Of a DNA stretch of 64,000 nt, positions 1-7,968 are shown one piece after another. This DNA comes from an uncultured Clostridium sp. (GTDB lineage: Bacteria; Bacillota; Clostridia; Clostridiales; Clostridiaceae), in NCBI RefSeq assembly GCF_947039605.1, contig NZ_CAMQZG010000014.1, positions 16,484-80,483 of the forward strand. Reading direction: 5' to 3'. The notes under the pieces were generated by a model. It had not been told where the DNA came from. It worked only from the letters and a program-made list of their open reading frames with translations, and made no database searches. Within the stretch, counting starts at the first letter, position 1. Each line of letters starts with the position of its first letter. A program made the position numbers and the translations under genes.

Positions 1-284
1 CACACACACAATTCATCGGTCAAGTGTATGTACTTAAAAAAGAAGAGGGTGGAAGACATACTCCATTCTTCGATGGATATAGACCACAATTTTACTTTAG
101 AACAACAGATGTTACAGGATCAATCAAACTTCCTAACGGAATGGAAATGGTAATGCCTGGAGACCACATCGATATGGATGTTGAATTAATACACCCAATC
201 GCTATGGAAGAAGGATTAAGATTTGCTATCAGAGAAGGTGGAAGAACTGTAGGTTCAGGAGTTGTTACAACAATAAAAGCGTAA
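1..284 (+). CDS. tuf: Elongation factor Tu, 3' part (first tuf copy)
   Basis: This is the C-terminal 93 codons plus stop of EF-Tu, the GTPase that delivers aminoacyl-tRNA to the ribosome. The gene is cut by the window edge and read in frame from base 3. The fragment covers the end of domain 2 and most of domain 3. All 284 bases match the 3' end of the complete tuf at 15148-16341, and the match stops at the stop codon, so this is a second tuf gene. Its place before rpmG-secE-nusG is common in Firmicutes. A terminator follows at 323-351. Confidence 0.97.
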   Translation, partial: HTQFIGQVYVLKKEEGGRHTPFFDGYRPQFYFRTTDVTGSIKLPNGMEMVMPGDHIDMDVELIHPIAMEEGLRFAIREGGRTVGSGVVTTIKA

Positions 285-322
285 CAATCCCCTGTACTTA
301 AACTGAGCAATCTCAATAATGT

Positions 323-351
323 AGGACTGGGTTAATTAACCTAGTCCTTTA
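323..351 (+). terminator. Intrinsic terminator after first tuf
   Basis: An 11-bp stem (323-333 with 338-348, one G-U pair) with an AATT loop is followed by only a short T run. It separates tuf from the rpmG-secE-nusG unit. Confidence 0.7.
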
Positions 352-366
352 CATAGTCGAGGTTTG

Positions 367-395
367 TTGACATAAACATAGTTTTATGATAGTGT
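367..395 (+). promoter_or_regulatory. Sigma-A promoter for rpmG-secE-nusG
   Basis: A perfect TTGACA -35 (367-372) lies 17 nt before TAGTGT (390-395), which has an extended TG at 387-388. A TATGAT hexamer at 385-390 is only 12 nt from the -35, so it is less likely to be the -10. No other promoter is obvious before rpmG. Confidence 0.6.
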
Positions 396-465
396 TATTA
401 ATGCGAATAAAGTCAAGAAAATAGACTATTTTACTTGATATATAGGAAAACTGGAGGTGCTGAAC

Positions 466-615
466 GTGAGAGTAAAAGTAACTTTAGCATGCACAGAGTG
501 TAAGCAAAGAAATTATAGTACAATGAAAAATAAAAGAAATAACCCAAACAGAATTGAAATGAACAAATATTGCAAATTCTGTAAAAAACATACTCTTCAT
601 AGAGAAACTAAATAA
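466..615 (+). CDS. rpmG: 50S ribosomal protein L33
   Basis: This is a 49-residue bL33 of the large ribosomal subunit. The start is GTG, chosen because GGAGGTG lies at 453-459. Two CxxC pairs (C9/C12 and C36/C39) make it the zinc-binding C+ form. Length and the basic, Asn-rich centre fit the family. It is the first gene of the unit that continues into secE and nusG, an order conserved across Firmicutes. Confidence 0.95.
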   Translation: MRVKVTLACTECKQRNYSTMKNKRNNPNRIEMNKYCKFCKKHTLHRETK

Positions 616-655
616 TAAGGATCTTCCTTATTATTACTCATAGGGTGTTAAGGAT

Positions 656-895
656 GTGAAACAAATGGCTGCAAATGGAAAGGTAAAGGATACAACTGCT
701 AAAGCAGTAGGACCTATTCAATTTCTAAAAGAGGTTAGGGCCGAAGTTAAAAAAATAACTTGGCCATCTAAAGAAGAAGCTAAAAAAGCAATAATAGCTG
801 TCCTTGTGGTTGCTATTGCTGCAATAATTTTAGTTGGTAGCGTAGATTTTGTATTTAAAAACCTCTTTGAATTTATATTCAAACTTAATTTATAA
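656..895 (+). CDS. secE: Preprotein translocase subunit SecE
   Basis: This is the small essential subunit of the SecYEG protein-export channel. At 79 residues it has the usual short single-span Gram-positive form. A basic N-terminal part with the family signature (FLKEVRAEVKKITWPS, about residues 23-38) is followed by one membrane helix at about 48-66. The GTG at 656 is used here; an ATG at 665 is a possible alternative start and neither ribosome binding site is ideal. It lies between rpmG and nusG, as is typical. Confidence 0.95.
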   Translation: MKQMAANGKVKDTTAKAVGPIQFLKEVRAEVKKITWPSKEEAKKAIIAVLVVAIAAIILVGSVDFVFKNLFEFIFKLNL

Positions 896-932
896 GGAGG
901 TTTAAAGGCTTTAACAGCGCCTTAAATTTAAT
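894..932 (+). promoter_or_regulatory. nusG ribosome binding site with a spacer hairpin
   Basis: The AAGGAGG at 894-900 is 32 nt from the nusG ATG (933), far beyond normal spacing. The spacer can fold: 901-909 pairs with 919-926 (8 bp, one bulged A at 904, 9-nt loop). Folding would leave only TTTAAT (927-932) between hairpin and ATG, an effective spacing of about 6 nt. No closer Shine-Dalgarno or in-frame alternative start is present (TAA at 912). Confidence 0.6.
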
Positions 933-1481
933 ATGAGTGAAACATCAAGATGGTACGTAGTACACACATATTCTGGTTATGAAAACAAAGTAAAAGCTAC
1001 TATTGAAAAAACAATAGAAAATAGAAATATTAACGGCTTAATCTTTGATATGCAAATTCCTATGGAAGAAAGCACAGAAGAGAGAGACGGGAAGATTAAA
1101 ACTACTTTGAAAAAGAAATTCCCAGGATATTTATTAGTTAATATGGTAATGACAGATGAATCATGGTATGTCGTAAGAAATACTAGAGGAGTTACAGGCT
1201 TTGTAGGCCCGGGATCAAAACCAGTACCTCTTACTGATGAGGAGGTAGCATCAATGGGTATACTTGAAAATGATGATGAAACAAGCAGCATTGGAAGATA
1301 TATTGATGTTAACTTGGAGGTAGGAGAATCAGTTAAAGTTATTTCTGGAGCGTTAAGCGATATGATGGCTACAATTCAAGAAATAGATTTAACTAAATCT
1401 AAGGTTAAGGCCTTAGTAGATATGTTCGGAAGAGAAACTCTTGCTGAACTAGATTTTAACCAGTTAGAAAAATTAGATTAA
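933..1481 (+). CDS. nusG: Transcription termination/antitermination factor NusG
   Basis: NusG binds RNA polymerase and affects pausing, processivity and coupling to the ribosome. The 182-residue protein has the NGN domain at about 1-115 (starting RWYVVHTYSGYENKVK) and a C-terminal KOW domain at about 125-178 (VGESVKVISGALSDMMATI). Length is normal. The only sensible start is ATG 933, although its ribosome binding site is unusually distant and appears to be brought near by a hairpin. It lies between secE and rplK. Confidence 0.97.
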   Translation: MSETSRWYVVHTYSGYENKVKATIEKTIENRNINGLIFDMQIPMEESTEERDGKIKTTLKKKFPGYLLVNMVMTDESWYVVRNTRGVTGFVGPGSKPVPLTDEEVASMGILENDDETSSIGRYIDVNLEVGESVKVISGALSDMMATIQEIDLTKSKVKALVDMFGRETLAELDFNQLEKLD

Positions 1482-1507
1482 ACAATTTTGACGAAAGTCT
1501 TAATTAA

Positions 1508-1535
1508 GTGGGAGGGGAAACCCCGAAATTACCAC
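1508..1535 (+). promoter_or_regulatory. Candidate L1-binding mRNA operator before rplK
   Basis: GTGG (1508-1511) pairs with CCAC (1532-1535). Inside, GGGG (1514-1517) pairs with CCCC (1521-1524), leaving a GA on the 5' side and GAAATTA on the 3' side. The same layout recurs before rplA at 1995-2021. This asymmetric two-helix element resembles the L1 site of 23S rRNA, and L1 is known to repress L11 operons. Assignment to L1 is inferred from the shape and the repetition. Confidence 0.65.
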
Positions 1536-1554
1536 AGTATAGGAGGAATAACTC

Positions 1555-1980
1555 ATGGCTAAGAAAGTAACAGGAATGATTAAACTTCAACTTCCTGCAG
1601 GAAAAGCGACACCAGCACCACCAGTAGGACCAGCTTTAGGTCAACACGGTGTTAATATTATGGGATTCTGTAAAGAATTCAATGCAAAAACTTCAGATAA
1701 AGCTGGATTAATAATACCAGTAGTTATAACAGTATATCAGGATAGATCATTTAGTTTCATACTAAAGACTCCACCAGCTGCTGTTTTAATTAAGAAGGAA
1801 TTAGGATTGAAAAGTGGATCAGGAGTTCCAAACAAAACTAAAGTTGGAACATTAACTCAAGAACAAGTTAAGAAGATCGCTGAAATTAAAATGCCAGACT
1901 TAAATGCAGCTACGGTAGAAGCCGGAATGAAAATGGTAGCAGGTACTGCAAGAAGTATGGGTGTTACAATAGAAGAATAA
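1555..1980 (+). CDS. rplK: 50S ribosomal protein L11
   Basis: uL11 forms the GTPase-associated centre at the base of the L7/L12 stalk. The 141-residue protein has the standard length and the characteristic Pro-rich N-terminus ([20 protein letters not shown], about 11-30) followed by the RNA-binding C-terminal domain. ATG 1555 follows AGGAGGA at 1541-1547. It is co-transcribed with rplA, with a candidate L1 operator just upstream. Confidence 0.98.
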   Translation: MAKKVTGMIKLQLPAGKATPAPPVGPALGQHGVNIMGFCKEFNAKTSDKAGLIIPVVITVYQDRSFSFILKTPPAAVLIKKELGLKSGSGVPNKTKVGTLTQEQVKKIAEIKMPDLNAATVEAGMKMVAGTARSMGVTIEE

Positions 1981-1994
1981 GAATCACATAAAAA

Positions 1995-2021
1995 GTGGGA
2001 GGTAATTACCGCTATTACCAC
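1995..2021 (+). promoter_or_regulatory. Candidate L1-binding mRNA operator before rplA
   Basis: GTGG (1995-1998) pairs with CCAC (2018-2021). The inner GGTA/TACC helix (2001-2004 with 2007-2010, short AT loop as drawn) again leaves a 5' GA and a 3' GCTATTA internal loop. This is the element seen at 1508-1535. It ends 3 nt before the rplA Shine-Dalgarno, so a bound protein could block initiation. Confidence 0.6.
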
Positions 2022-2036
2022 ATAGGAGGATTAACA

Positions 2037-2726
2037 ATGGGAAAGAATTATGTTGAAAGTGCAAAATTAGTAGATAAGAATGCATTATATACTCCAGCAG
2101 AAGCTTTAGAGCTTGCTGTTAAAACTGCAAAAGCTAAATTCGATGAAACAATTGAATTACACGTAAGATTAGGTGTAGATCCAAGACATGCTGACCAACA
2201 AGTTAGAGGTGCAGTAGTACTTCCACACGGAACTGGTAGAACAGTAAGAGTTTTAGTTTTTGCTAAAGGTGCTAAAGCTGAAGAAGCTAAAGCAGCAGGA
2301 GCAGATTTCGTAGGAGCTGAAGATTTACTTCAAAAGATCCAAGGCGAAAACTGGTTCGACTTTGATGTTGTAGTTGCAACACCAGATATGATGGGTGTAG
2401 TTGGAAGATTAGGAAGAGTGTTAGGGCCTAAAGGTTTAATGCCAAACCCTAAATCTGGAACAGTTACATTTGATGTAACTAAAGCTATTGAAGATATCAA
2501 AGCAGGTAAAGTTGAATATAGAGTTGACAAAACTGCTATCGTTCACTGCCCAATTGGTAAAAAATCATTCGGAGACAAGAAGTTAGAAGAAAACTTCAAA
2601 GCTTTAATGGAAGCTTTAGTAAAAGCGAAACCAGCTGCTGCTAAAGGACAATATCTTAAATCAGTTTCAGTTTCATCAACAATGGGACCTGGAGCTAAAA
2701 TAAATCCATCAAAAGTTTTAGATTAG
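2037..2726 (+). CDS. rplA: 50S ribosomal protein L1
   Basis: uL1 forms the L1 stalk at the ribosomal E site and acts as translational repressor of its own operon in many bacteria. The start is ATG 2037, giving 229 residues, because AGGAGGA lies at 2024-2030. An in-frame upstream start at 1995 would lie inside the operator hairpin. Family signatures include [14 protein letters not shown] (about 70-83) and [17 protein letters not shown] (about 124-140). Confidence 0.97.
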   Translation: MGKNYVESAKLVDKNALYTPAEALELAVKTAKAKFDETIELHVRLGVDPRHADQQVRGAVVLPHGTGRTVRVLVFAKGAKAEEAKAAGADFVGAEDLLQKIQGENWFDFDVVVATPDMMGVVGRLGRVLGPKGLMPNPKSGTVTFDVTKAIEDIKAGKVEYRVDKTAIVHCPIGKKSFGDKKLEENFKALMEALVKAKPAAAKGQYLKSVSVSSTMGPGAKINPSKVLD

Positions 2727-2739
2727 TATAAATTAACTA

Positions 2740-2768
2740 TTGACTTATAGTTAATAATTAATTATAAT
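2740..2768 (+). promoter_or_regulatory. Sigma-A promoter for rplJ-rplL
   Basis: TTGACT (2740-2745), 17-nt spacer, perfect TATAAT (2763-2768). It lies directly upstream of the L10 leader and gives rplJL its own transcription start. Confidence 0.85.
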
Positions 2769-2790
2769 AAAACTTGTCAAAAAGTGAATA

Positions 2791-2900
2791 AAAGTTTCCG
2801 TAGACCGTAGGTACTGTTAAGTATAACGCATGCAACCTACCGAGGGATTGATTTATATATTAAGTCTTCCTATGTCTACGGGGAGACTTTTCTTAATATA
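2791..2900 (+). ncRNA. L10-type ribosomal leader with terminator
   Basis: A structured leader before rplJ. The outer helix pairs 2798-2805 (CCGTAGAC) with 2874-2881, and the inner helix pairs GTAGGT (2807-2812) with ACCTAC (2835-2840). This matches the general layout of the Firmicutes L10 leader. A competing hairpin (2862-2870 with 2881-2889) followed by a short T run holds the 3' strand of the outer helix in its loop, so the two folds exclude each other. In Bacillus, L10(L12)4 binding to this leader causes attenuation; the same is inferred here. Confidence 0.85.
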
Positions 2901-2936
2901 TTAAGCAGTTTTTAACTGTGAGGAGGTGGACACACA

Positions 2937-3431
2937 GTGAACAAGAATAGACAACTAAAAGAAGCAAAAGTTGCTGAAATTAGAGAGAAATTAGAAAAAG
3001 CTCAAGCTGTAGTTCTTGCTAACTATCAAGGTTTATCAGTAGAACAAGATACTGAATTAAGAAAAACTTTAAGAGAAGCTGGTGTTGAATATAAAGTATA
3101 TAAAAATACTTTAGTAATACTAGCAGCTAAAGAGTTAGGCCTTGAAGGTATAGTAGAATTCTTAGAAGGACCAGTTTCAATAGCATTCGGATATGAAGAT
3201 GCTACTGCTCCAGCTAGAGTTTTAAATAATTTTGCTAAAACAAGCAAAAAGTTAGAATTAAAAGCTGGTATCGTGGATGGAATAATCTATGATTCAGAAA
3301 AAATCAAAATACTTGCAGAGATTCCTTCAAAAGAAGTTCTTATTGGGAAACTTCTTGGAAGCATCAAGTCTCCAGTATCAAACTTTGCATACTTATTAAG
3401 TGCAATTAAAGATCAAAAAGACGCAGAGTAA
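2937..3431 (+). CDS. rplJ: 50S ribosomal protein L10
   Basis: uL10 anchors the L7/L12 stalk to 23S rRNA. The 164-residue protein starts at GTG 2937 with AGGAGGTGG at 2921-2929. The N-terminal RNA-binding domain includes [19 protein letters not shown] (about 25-43). The C-terminal helix that binds L12 dimers is predicted at about 135-164. It sits behind the L10 leader and before rplL, as is typical for this autoregulated pair. Confidence 0.97.
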   Translation: MNKNRQLKEAKVAEIREKLEKAQAVVLANYQGLSVEQDTELRKTLREAGVEYKVYKNTLVILAAKELGLEGIVEFLEGPVSIAFGYEDATAPARVLNNFAKTSKKLELKAGIVDGIIYDSEKIKILAEIPSKEVLIGKLLGSIKSPVSNFAYLLSAIKDQKDAE

Positions 3432-3492
3432 TAAACAACAAGTTAAAAAATAAAAAAATAAATTTATGAAAGAAATTTCGGAGGTGCTAATA

Positions 3493-3852
3493 ATGACAAA
3501 AGATCAAATAATAGAAGCAATCAAAAATATGACAGTTTTAGAATTAAACGAGTTAGTAACAGCTTGTGAAGAAGAATTCGGAGTAAGCGCTGCTGCTCCT
3601 GTAGCTGCAGCTGGAGTAGCTGGAGCTACTGCAGAAGAAAAGACTGAGTTTGACGTAGTACTAGTAAGTGCTGGATCAAGCAAAATTAAAGTAATCAAAG
3701 TTGTAAGAGAAATTACAGGATTAGGATTAAAAGAAGCTAAAGAAATAGTTGATGGAGCTCCTAAAACAATTAAAGAAGCTATAGCTAAAGATGCTGCTGA
3801 AGAAATGAAAGCTAAATTAGCAGAAGTTGGAGCTGAAGCAGAGGTTAAATAA
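3493..3852 (+). CDS. rplL: 50S ribosomal protein L7/L12
   Basis: bL12 is the flexible multi-copy stalk protein that recruits translation GTPases. The start is ATG 3493 (119 residues) because GGAGGTG lies at 3480-3486; an in-frame ATG at 3466 lies upstream of that site. The N-terminal dimerisation domain, an Ala-rich hinge (about 36-52) and the C-terminal domain with the [16 protein letters not shown] signature are all present. A strong terminator follows. Confidence 0.97.
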   Translation: MTKDQIIEAIKNMTVLELNELVTACEEEFGVSAAAPVAAAGVAGATAEEKTEFDVVLVSAGSSKIKVIKVVREITGLGLKEAKEIVDGAPKTIKEAIAKDAAEEMKAKLAEVGAEAEVK

Positions 3853-3879
3853 TCTCCTTTAGTTTGAATTTACAAAATA

Positions 3880-3909
3880 AGAGGTGCTGAATAGTACCTC
3901 TTTTTTTTT
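3880..3909 (+). terminator. Intrinsic terminator after rplL
   Basis: A 9-bp stem (3880-3888 with 3893-3901, one G-U) with a GAAT tetraloop is followed by an unbroken run of nine T. It ends the rplJL transcript before the rpoB promoter. Confidence 0.92.
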
Positions 3910-3932
3910 AGGAATATTTAATTATAGCACTG

Positions 3933-3961
3933 TTGACATAAAAGAAGCGCTATGGTACTAT
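3933..3961 (+). promoter_or_regulatory. Sigma-A promoter for rpoBC
   Basis: Perfect TTGACA (3933-3938), 17-nt spacer, then TACTAT (3956-3961) with an extended TG at 3953-3954. rpoBC therefore has its own promoter separate from rplJL. Confidence 0.85.
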
Positions 3962-3965
3962 AATT

Positions 3966-4133
3966 AAATGTATTATTATTGTAGATAAGTATACGCAAAA
4001 TCTAAAAAAATATGAATAAAATTTAAAGTTTTGGTTATACTAAAGAGATGATATTGTATGCAGTCCGAAAGCAAAAGTCCTTAGGGAAAGTGCGCTTTTG
4101 GGTTATTTTATTTTATACGAGGGGTGAATGTTG
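3966..4133 (+). promoter_or_regulatory. rpoB leader, about 165 nt
   Basis: Non-coding leader between the promoter and the rpoB start. Near its end CAAAAG (4072-4077) can pair with CTTTTG (4095-4100), with an inner TCC/GGGA pairing, and a loosely T-rich stretch follows. It could be a weak attenuator, but no known family was recognised. Confidence 0.4.
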
Positions 4134-7100
4134 ATGGTACATCCTATCCAAGTTGGAAAAAGAACTAGAATGAGTTTTGCCAAAGTTGAAGATGTTGCAG
4201 AAATGCCTAATTTAATAGAGGTACAGCTAGAGTCTTATCACTGGTTTTTAGAAGCAGGTTTACAAGAGGTTTTTGATGATATCAATCCTATTGCAAACTT
4301 TACAGGGAATTTAGTACTAGAGTTTGTGGGTTATAATCTTGATATGGATAATATCAAGTATACAGTAGAAGAATGTAAAGAGAGAGATGCTACATATGCA
4401 GCTCCTTTAAAAGTTACTGTAAGACTTCAAAATGAAGAGACAGGAGAAATAAAAGAGCAAGAGGTGTTCATGGGAGATTTCCCATTAATGACAGATCAGG
4501 GAACTTTCATCATCAATGGTGCTGAAAGAGTTATTGTATCTCAATTAGTAAGATCACCAGGCGTTTATTACAATTCAAACATAGATAAGAATGGTAAGAA
4601 ATTATTTGGGGCTACAGTAATTCCTAATAGGGGTGCTTGGTTAGAATATGAAACTGATTCAAATGATATAATCTATGTAAGAATAGATAAAACTAGAAAA
4701 CTTCCAATATCAGTCCTTGCAAGAGCAATGGGACTAGGTAGCGATCAAGAGTTATTAGATTACTTCGGAGAAGAAGAGAGATTTAAAGCTAGTATTGAGA
4801 AAGATAATACAAAGACTAAAGAAGAAGGATTACTTGAGATTTATAAGAGATTAAGACCAGGTGAACCACCTACAGTGGATAGTGCTGTGTCACTTATTGA
4901 CTCTTTATTCTTTGACGCTAAAAGATATGATTTATCAAAGGTTGGAAGATATAAATTTAACAAAAAATTAGCAGTAAGTTTAAGAATTGCTAATAAAATA
5001 TCTGCTGAAGATATAATTGACCCTTCAACAGGAGAAATTCTTGTTGCTAAAGGTGAAAAAATATCAAGAGAGATATCAGAAGAAATACAAAATGCTGGTA
5101 TTAACTCAGTTGATCTTTTAGTAGAAGACAGAGTTATAAGAGCTATAGGTAACCACTTTGTAGATATACATAAGTATGTAAACTTTGATATATCAAACTT
5201 GAAAATCAAAGAATTAGTGCATTACCCAACTCTTAGAGAAATACTAGATACTGTTTCAGATGAAGCTGAATTAAAAGTAGAGTTAAAGAAAAATATAAAT
5301 AGACTTATACCTAAGCATATAATCAAAGATGATATATTTGCTACTATAAGTTATGAAATGGGTCTTGCTTATGGAATTGGTGAAAAAGATGATATTGATC
5401 ACTTAGGAAATAGAAGATTAAGAAGTGTTGGAGAATTACTTCAAAACCAATTTAGAATTGGGTTATCAAGAATGGAAAGAGTAGTTAAGGAAAGAATGAC
5501 TATTCAAGACCAAGAATCAATAACACCTCAACAATTAATCAATATAAGACCAGTTGCAGCAGCTATAAAAGAATTCTTTGGTAGTTCACAGTTATCTCAG
5601 TTCATGGATCAAACAAATCCATTATCAGAGTTAACTCATAAAAGAAGATTATCAGCATTAGGACCAGGGGGTCTTTCAAGAGAAAGAGCTGGATTCGAAG
5701 TTAGAGATGTTCACTATTCACATTATGGTAGAATGTGTCCAATTGAAACTCCAGAAGGACCAAATATCGGTCTTATAAACTCATTAGCAACATATGCTAA
5801 GGTTAATGAATATGGATTTATGGAAACGCCTTACAGAGTTGTTGATAAGGCAACAGGTGTTGTTACTAGTGAAATAAGATATTTCACTGCTGATGAAGAA
5901 GATAGTTATTTAATAGCACAAGCAAATGAACTTATTGGTGAAGATGGAACTTTCTTAGATGATAGAGTTACTGCGAGAGTTAGAGAAGATGTAGTAATTG
6001 TACCTAAAAAAGATATAGATTTAATGGATGTTTCTCCAAGACAGTTAGTATCAGTGGCTACGTCAATGATACCATTCTTAGAGAATGATGATGCATCAAG
6101 AGCACTTATGGGATCAAACATGCAACGTCAAGCAGTTCCATTATTAAAACCACAAGCACCTATAGTAGGGACAGGAATAGAATTTAGAGCGGCGGTTGAC
6201 TCTGGAGTTTTACCAAAAGCTAAAAATGCTGGAACTGTTGATTATGTTAGTGCAAATGAAATAAGAATCAAGAGAGATTTTGATGGTGGAATAGATGTAT
6301 ATAGACTTCTTAAATTTAAGAGAAGTAACCAAGGTACGTGTATTAACCAAAAACCTATTGTTGATAAAGGTGAGAAAATTGCTTTAGGGCAAGTTTTATC
6401 AGATGGACCTTCAACAGATTTAGGAGAGATAGCTTTAGGTAAAAACATTAGAATGGGATTCATTACATGGGAAGGATATAATTATGAGGATGCTATGCTA
6501 ATTTCAGAAGAATTAGTTAGAGAAGACGTATTTACATCAATCCATATTGAAGAGTATGAATGTGAGGCTAGAGATACTAAATTAGGACCAGAAGAGATAA
6601 CAAGAGATATTCCTAATGTAAGTGAGGATGCTCTTAAAGACATAGATGAAAGAGGTATCATTAGAATTGGTGCGGAGATAAGAGCTGGTGACATTCTTGT
6701 TGGTAAAGTTACACCTAAAGGTGAAACAGAATTAACAGCTGAAGAAAGATTACTTCGAGCTATATTCGGTGAAAAAGCTAGAGAAGTAAGAGATACTTCA
6801 TTAAAAGTTCCTCATGGAGAGTCAGGTATAATAGTTGATGTTAAAGTATTTACAAGAGAAAATGGGGATGAATTATCACCAGGTGTAAATGAATTAGTAA
6901 GATGTTATATTGCCCAAAAAAGAAAAATATCAGTTGGAGATAAAATGGCTGGGCGTCATGGTAATAAAGGGGTTATTTCAAGGGTATTACCTGAAGAAGA
7001 TATGCCATTCTTACCAGATGGTAGACCATTACAGATATGTCTTAATCCACTAGGGGTTCCATCACGTATGAACATCGGTCAAGTACTAGAGGTTCACTTA

Positions 7101-7829
7101 GGATGGGCTGCAAGTGCATTAGGTTGGCATATAGCTACTCCAGTTTTCGATGGTGCTACTGAAGCTGATATCGAAAGGTATTTAGAAGAAGCAGGCTATA
7201 ATGTTGATGGTAAAACAAGCTTAAGAGATGGTAGAACAGGTGATGAATTTGATAGTAGAGTAACAGTTGGAATAATGTATATTCTTAAACTTGCTCACTT
7301 AGTTGATGATAAGATTCACGCAAGATCAACAGGTCCATACTCATTAGTTACACAACAACCATTAGGGGGTAAAGCTCAGTTTGGAGGCCAAAGATTTGGA
7401 GAAATGGAAGTTTGGGCGTTAGAAGCATATGGTGCGGCTCATACATTACAAGAGATTCTAACTGTTAAGTCAGATGATGTTGTAGGCAGAGTTAAAACTT
7501 ATGAGGCTATTGTAAAAGGTGAAAATATTCCAGAGCCTGGTGTTCCAGAATCATTTAAAGTTCTTATTAAAGAGCTTCAAGCATTATGCTTAGATGTTAG
7601 AGTGCTAAATGACTCACAAGAAGAGATGAAACTTAAAGAAGCAGTTGAAGATGAAACTGAAGATTTAGAAGTGAATATTGAAGGTAATGAAGAAACTAAA
7701 ACAGTTAAATCAGAATCTGATGATAGTTATATAGATGAAACAGAAATTGAAGAAGAAGAAGTGGATTATGAAAGTCTAGATATGGAAGACTTTAATTCAG
7801 ATTTAGAAATCGAAGATTTCGACGAGTAA
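4134..7829 (+). CDS. rpoB: DNA-directed RNA polymerase subunit beta
   Basis: This is the beta subunit of the core RNA polymerase, 1231 residues from ATG 4134. That start is preferred over ATG 4128 because GAGGGG (4119-4124) is then 9 nt away rather than 3. The rifampicin-pocket region is intact ([20 protein letters not shown]), followed by the clostridial [17 protein letters not shown] stretch. The flap, the lysine-rich active-site segment ([12 protein letters not shown]) and the C-terminal clamp region ([17 protein letters not shown]) are present. A roughly 65-residue highly acidic C-terminal tail follows the conserved core. It is co-transcribed with rpoC. Confidence 0.98.
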   Translation: MVHPIQVGKRTRMSFAKVEDVAEMPNLIEVQLESYHWFLEAGLQEVFDDINPIANFTGNLVLEFVGYNLDMDNIKYTVEECKERDATYAAPLKVTVRLQNEETGEIKEQEVFMGDFPLMTDQGTFIINGAERVIVSQLVRSPGVYYNSNIDKNGKKLFGATVIPNRGAWLEYETDSNDIIYVRIDKTRKLPISVLARAMGLGSDQELLDYFGEEERFKASIEKDNTKTKEEGLLEIYKRLRPGEPPTVDSAVSLIDSLFFDAKRYDLSKVGRYKFNKKLAVSLRIANKISAEDIIDPSTGEILVAKGEKISREISEEIQNAGINSVDLLVEDRVIRAIGNHFVDIHKYVNFDISNLKIKELVHYPTLREILDTVSDEAELKVELKKNINRLIPKHIIKDDIFATISYEMGLAYGIGEKDDIDHLGNRRLRSVGELLQNQFRIGLSRMERVVKERMTIQDQESITPQQLINIRPVAAAIKEFFGSSQLSQFMDQTNPLSELTHKRRLSALGPGGLSRERAGFEVRDVHYSHYGRMCPIETPEGPNIGLINSLATYAKVNEYGFMETPYRVVDKATGVVTSEIRYFTADEEDSYLIAQANELIGEDGTFLDDRVTARVREDVVIVPKKDIDLMDVSPRQLVSVATSMIPFLENDDASRALMGSNMQRQAVPLLKPQAPIVGTGIEFRAAVDSGVLPKAKNAGTVDYVSANEIRIKRDFDGGIDVYRLLKFKRSNQGTCINQKPIVDKGEKIALGQVLSDGPSTDLGEIALGKNIRMGFITWEGYNYEDAMLISEELVREDVFTSIHIEEYECEARDTKLGPEEITRDIPNVSEDALKDIDERGIIRIGAEIRAGDILVGKVTPKGETELTAEERLLRAIFGEKAREVRDTSLKVPHGESGIIVDVKVFTRENGDELSPGVNELVRCYIAQKRKISVGDKMAGRHGNKGVISRVLPEEDMPFLPDGRPLQICLNPLGVPSRMNIGQVLEVHLGWAASALGWHIATPVFDGATEADIERYLEEAGYNVDGKTSLRDGRTGDEFDSRVTVGIMYILKLAHLVDDKIHARSTGPYSLVTQQPLGGKAQFGGQRFGEMEVWALEAYGAAHTLQEILTVKSDDVVGRVKTYEAIVKGENIPEPGVPESFKVLIKELQALCLDVRVLNDSQEEMKLKEAVEDETEDLEVNIEGNEETKTVKSESDDSYIDETEIEEEEVDYESLDMEDFNSDLEIEDFDE

Positions 7830-7869
7830 AATTAATTTCTAATATATAAAAGGTTAATTCTGCTGACCT

Positions 7870-7928
7870 TGACTAGCAGAAAATATTCTAAAAAAGAATA
7901 TTCCCCTACTAAAATTTTTAGTGGGGGA
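7870..7928 (+). promoter_or_regulatory. Stacked hairpins between rpoB and rpoC
   Basis: Three consecutive hairpins fill the 139-nt gap. They are CTGCT/AGCAG near 7860-7879, AATATTC/GAATATT (7882-7888 with 7896-7902), and a strong one pairing 7903-7914 with 7916-7927. The last is followed by ATTCTTAAAC rather than a T run. It is therefore probably an RNA stability, processing or pausing element rather than a terminator. Confidence 0.55.
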
Positions 7929-7968
7929 TTCTTAAACTAACATATTAATATGAAGGGAGGATACACCC

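Noticed and set aside
977..1291. Long open frames opposite or out of frame with real genes, for example 977-1291 minus, 4841-5209 minus, 9846-10232 minus, 11067-11495 minus, 57841-58317 minus
   Set aside because: They lie fully inside conserved genes, have no ribosome binding site and encode sequences with no recognisable family features. They are shadows of the codon pattern.
1995..2036. Upstream in-frame start for rplA at 1995
   Set aside because: The extra 14 residues would be translated from the operator hairpin and from the AGGAGGA that serves ATG 2037.
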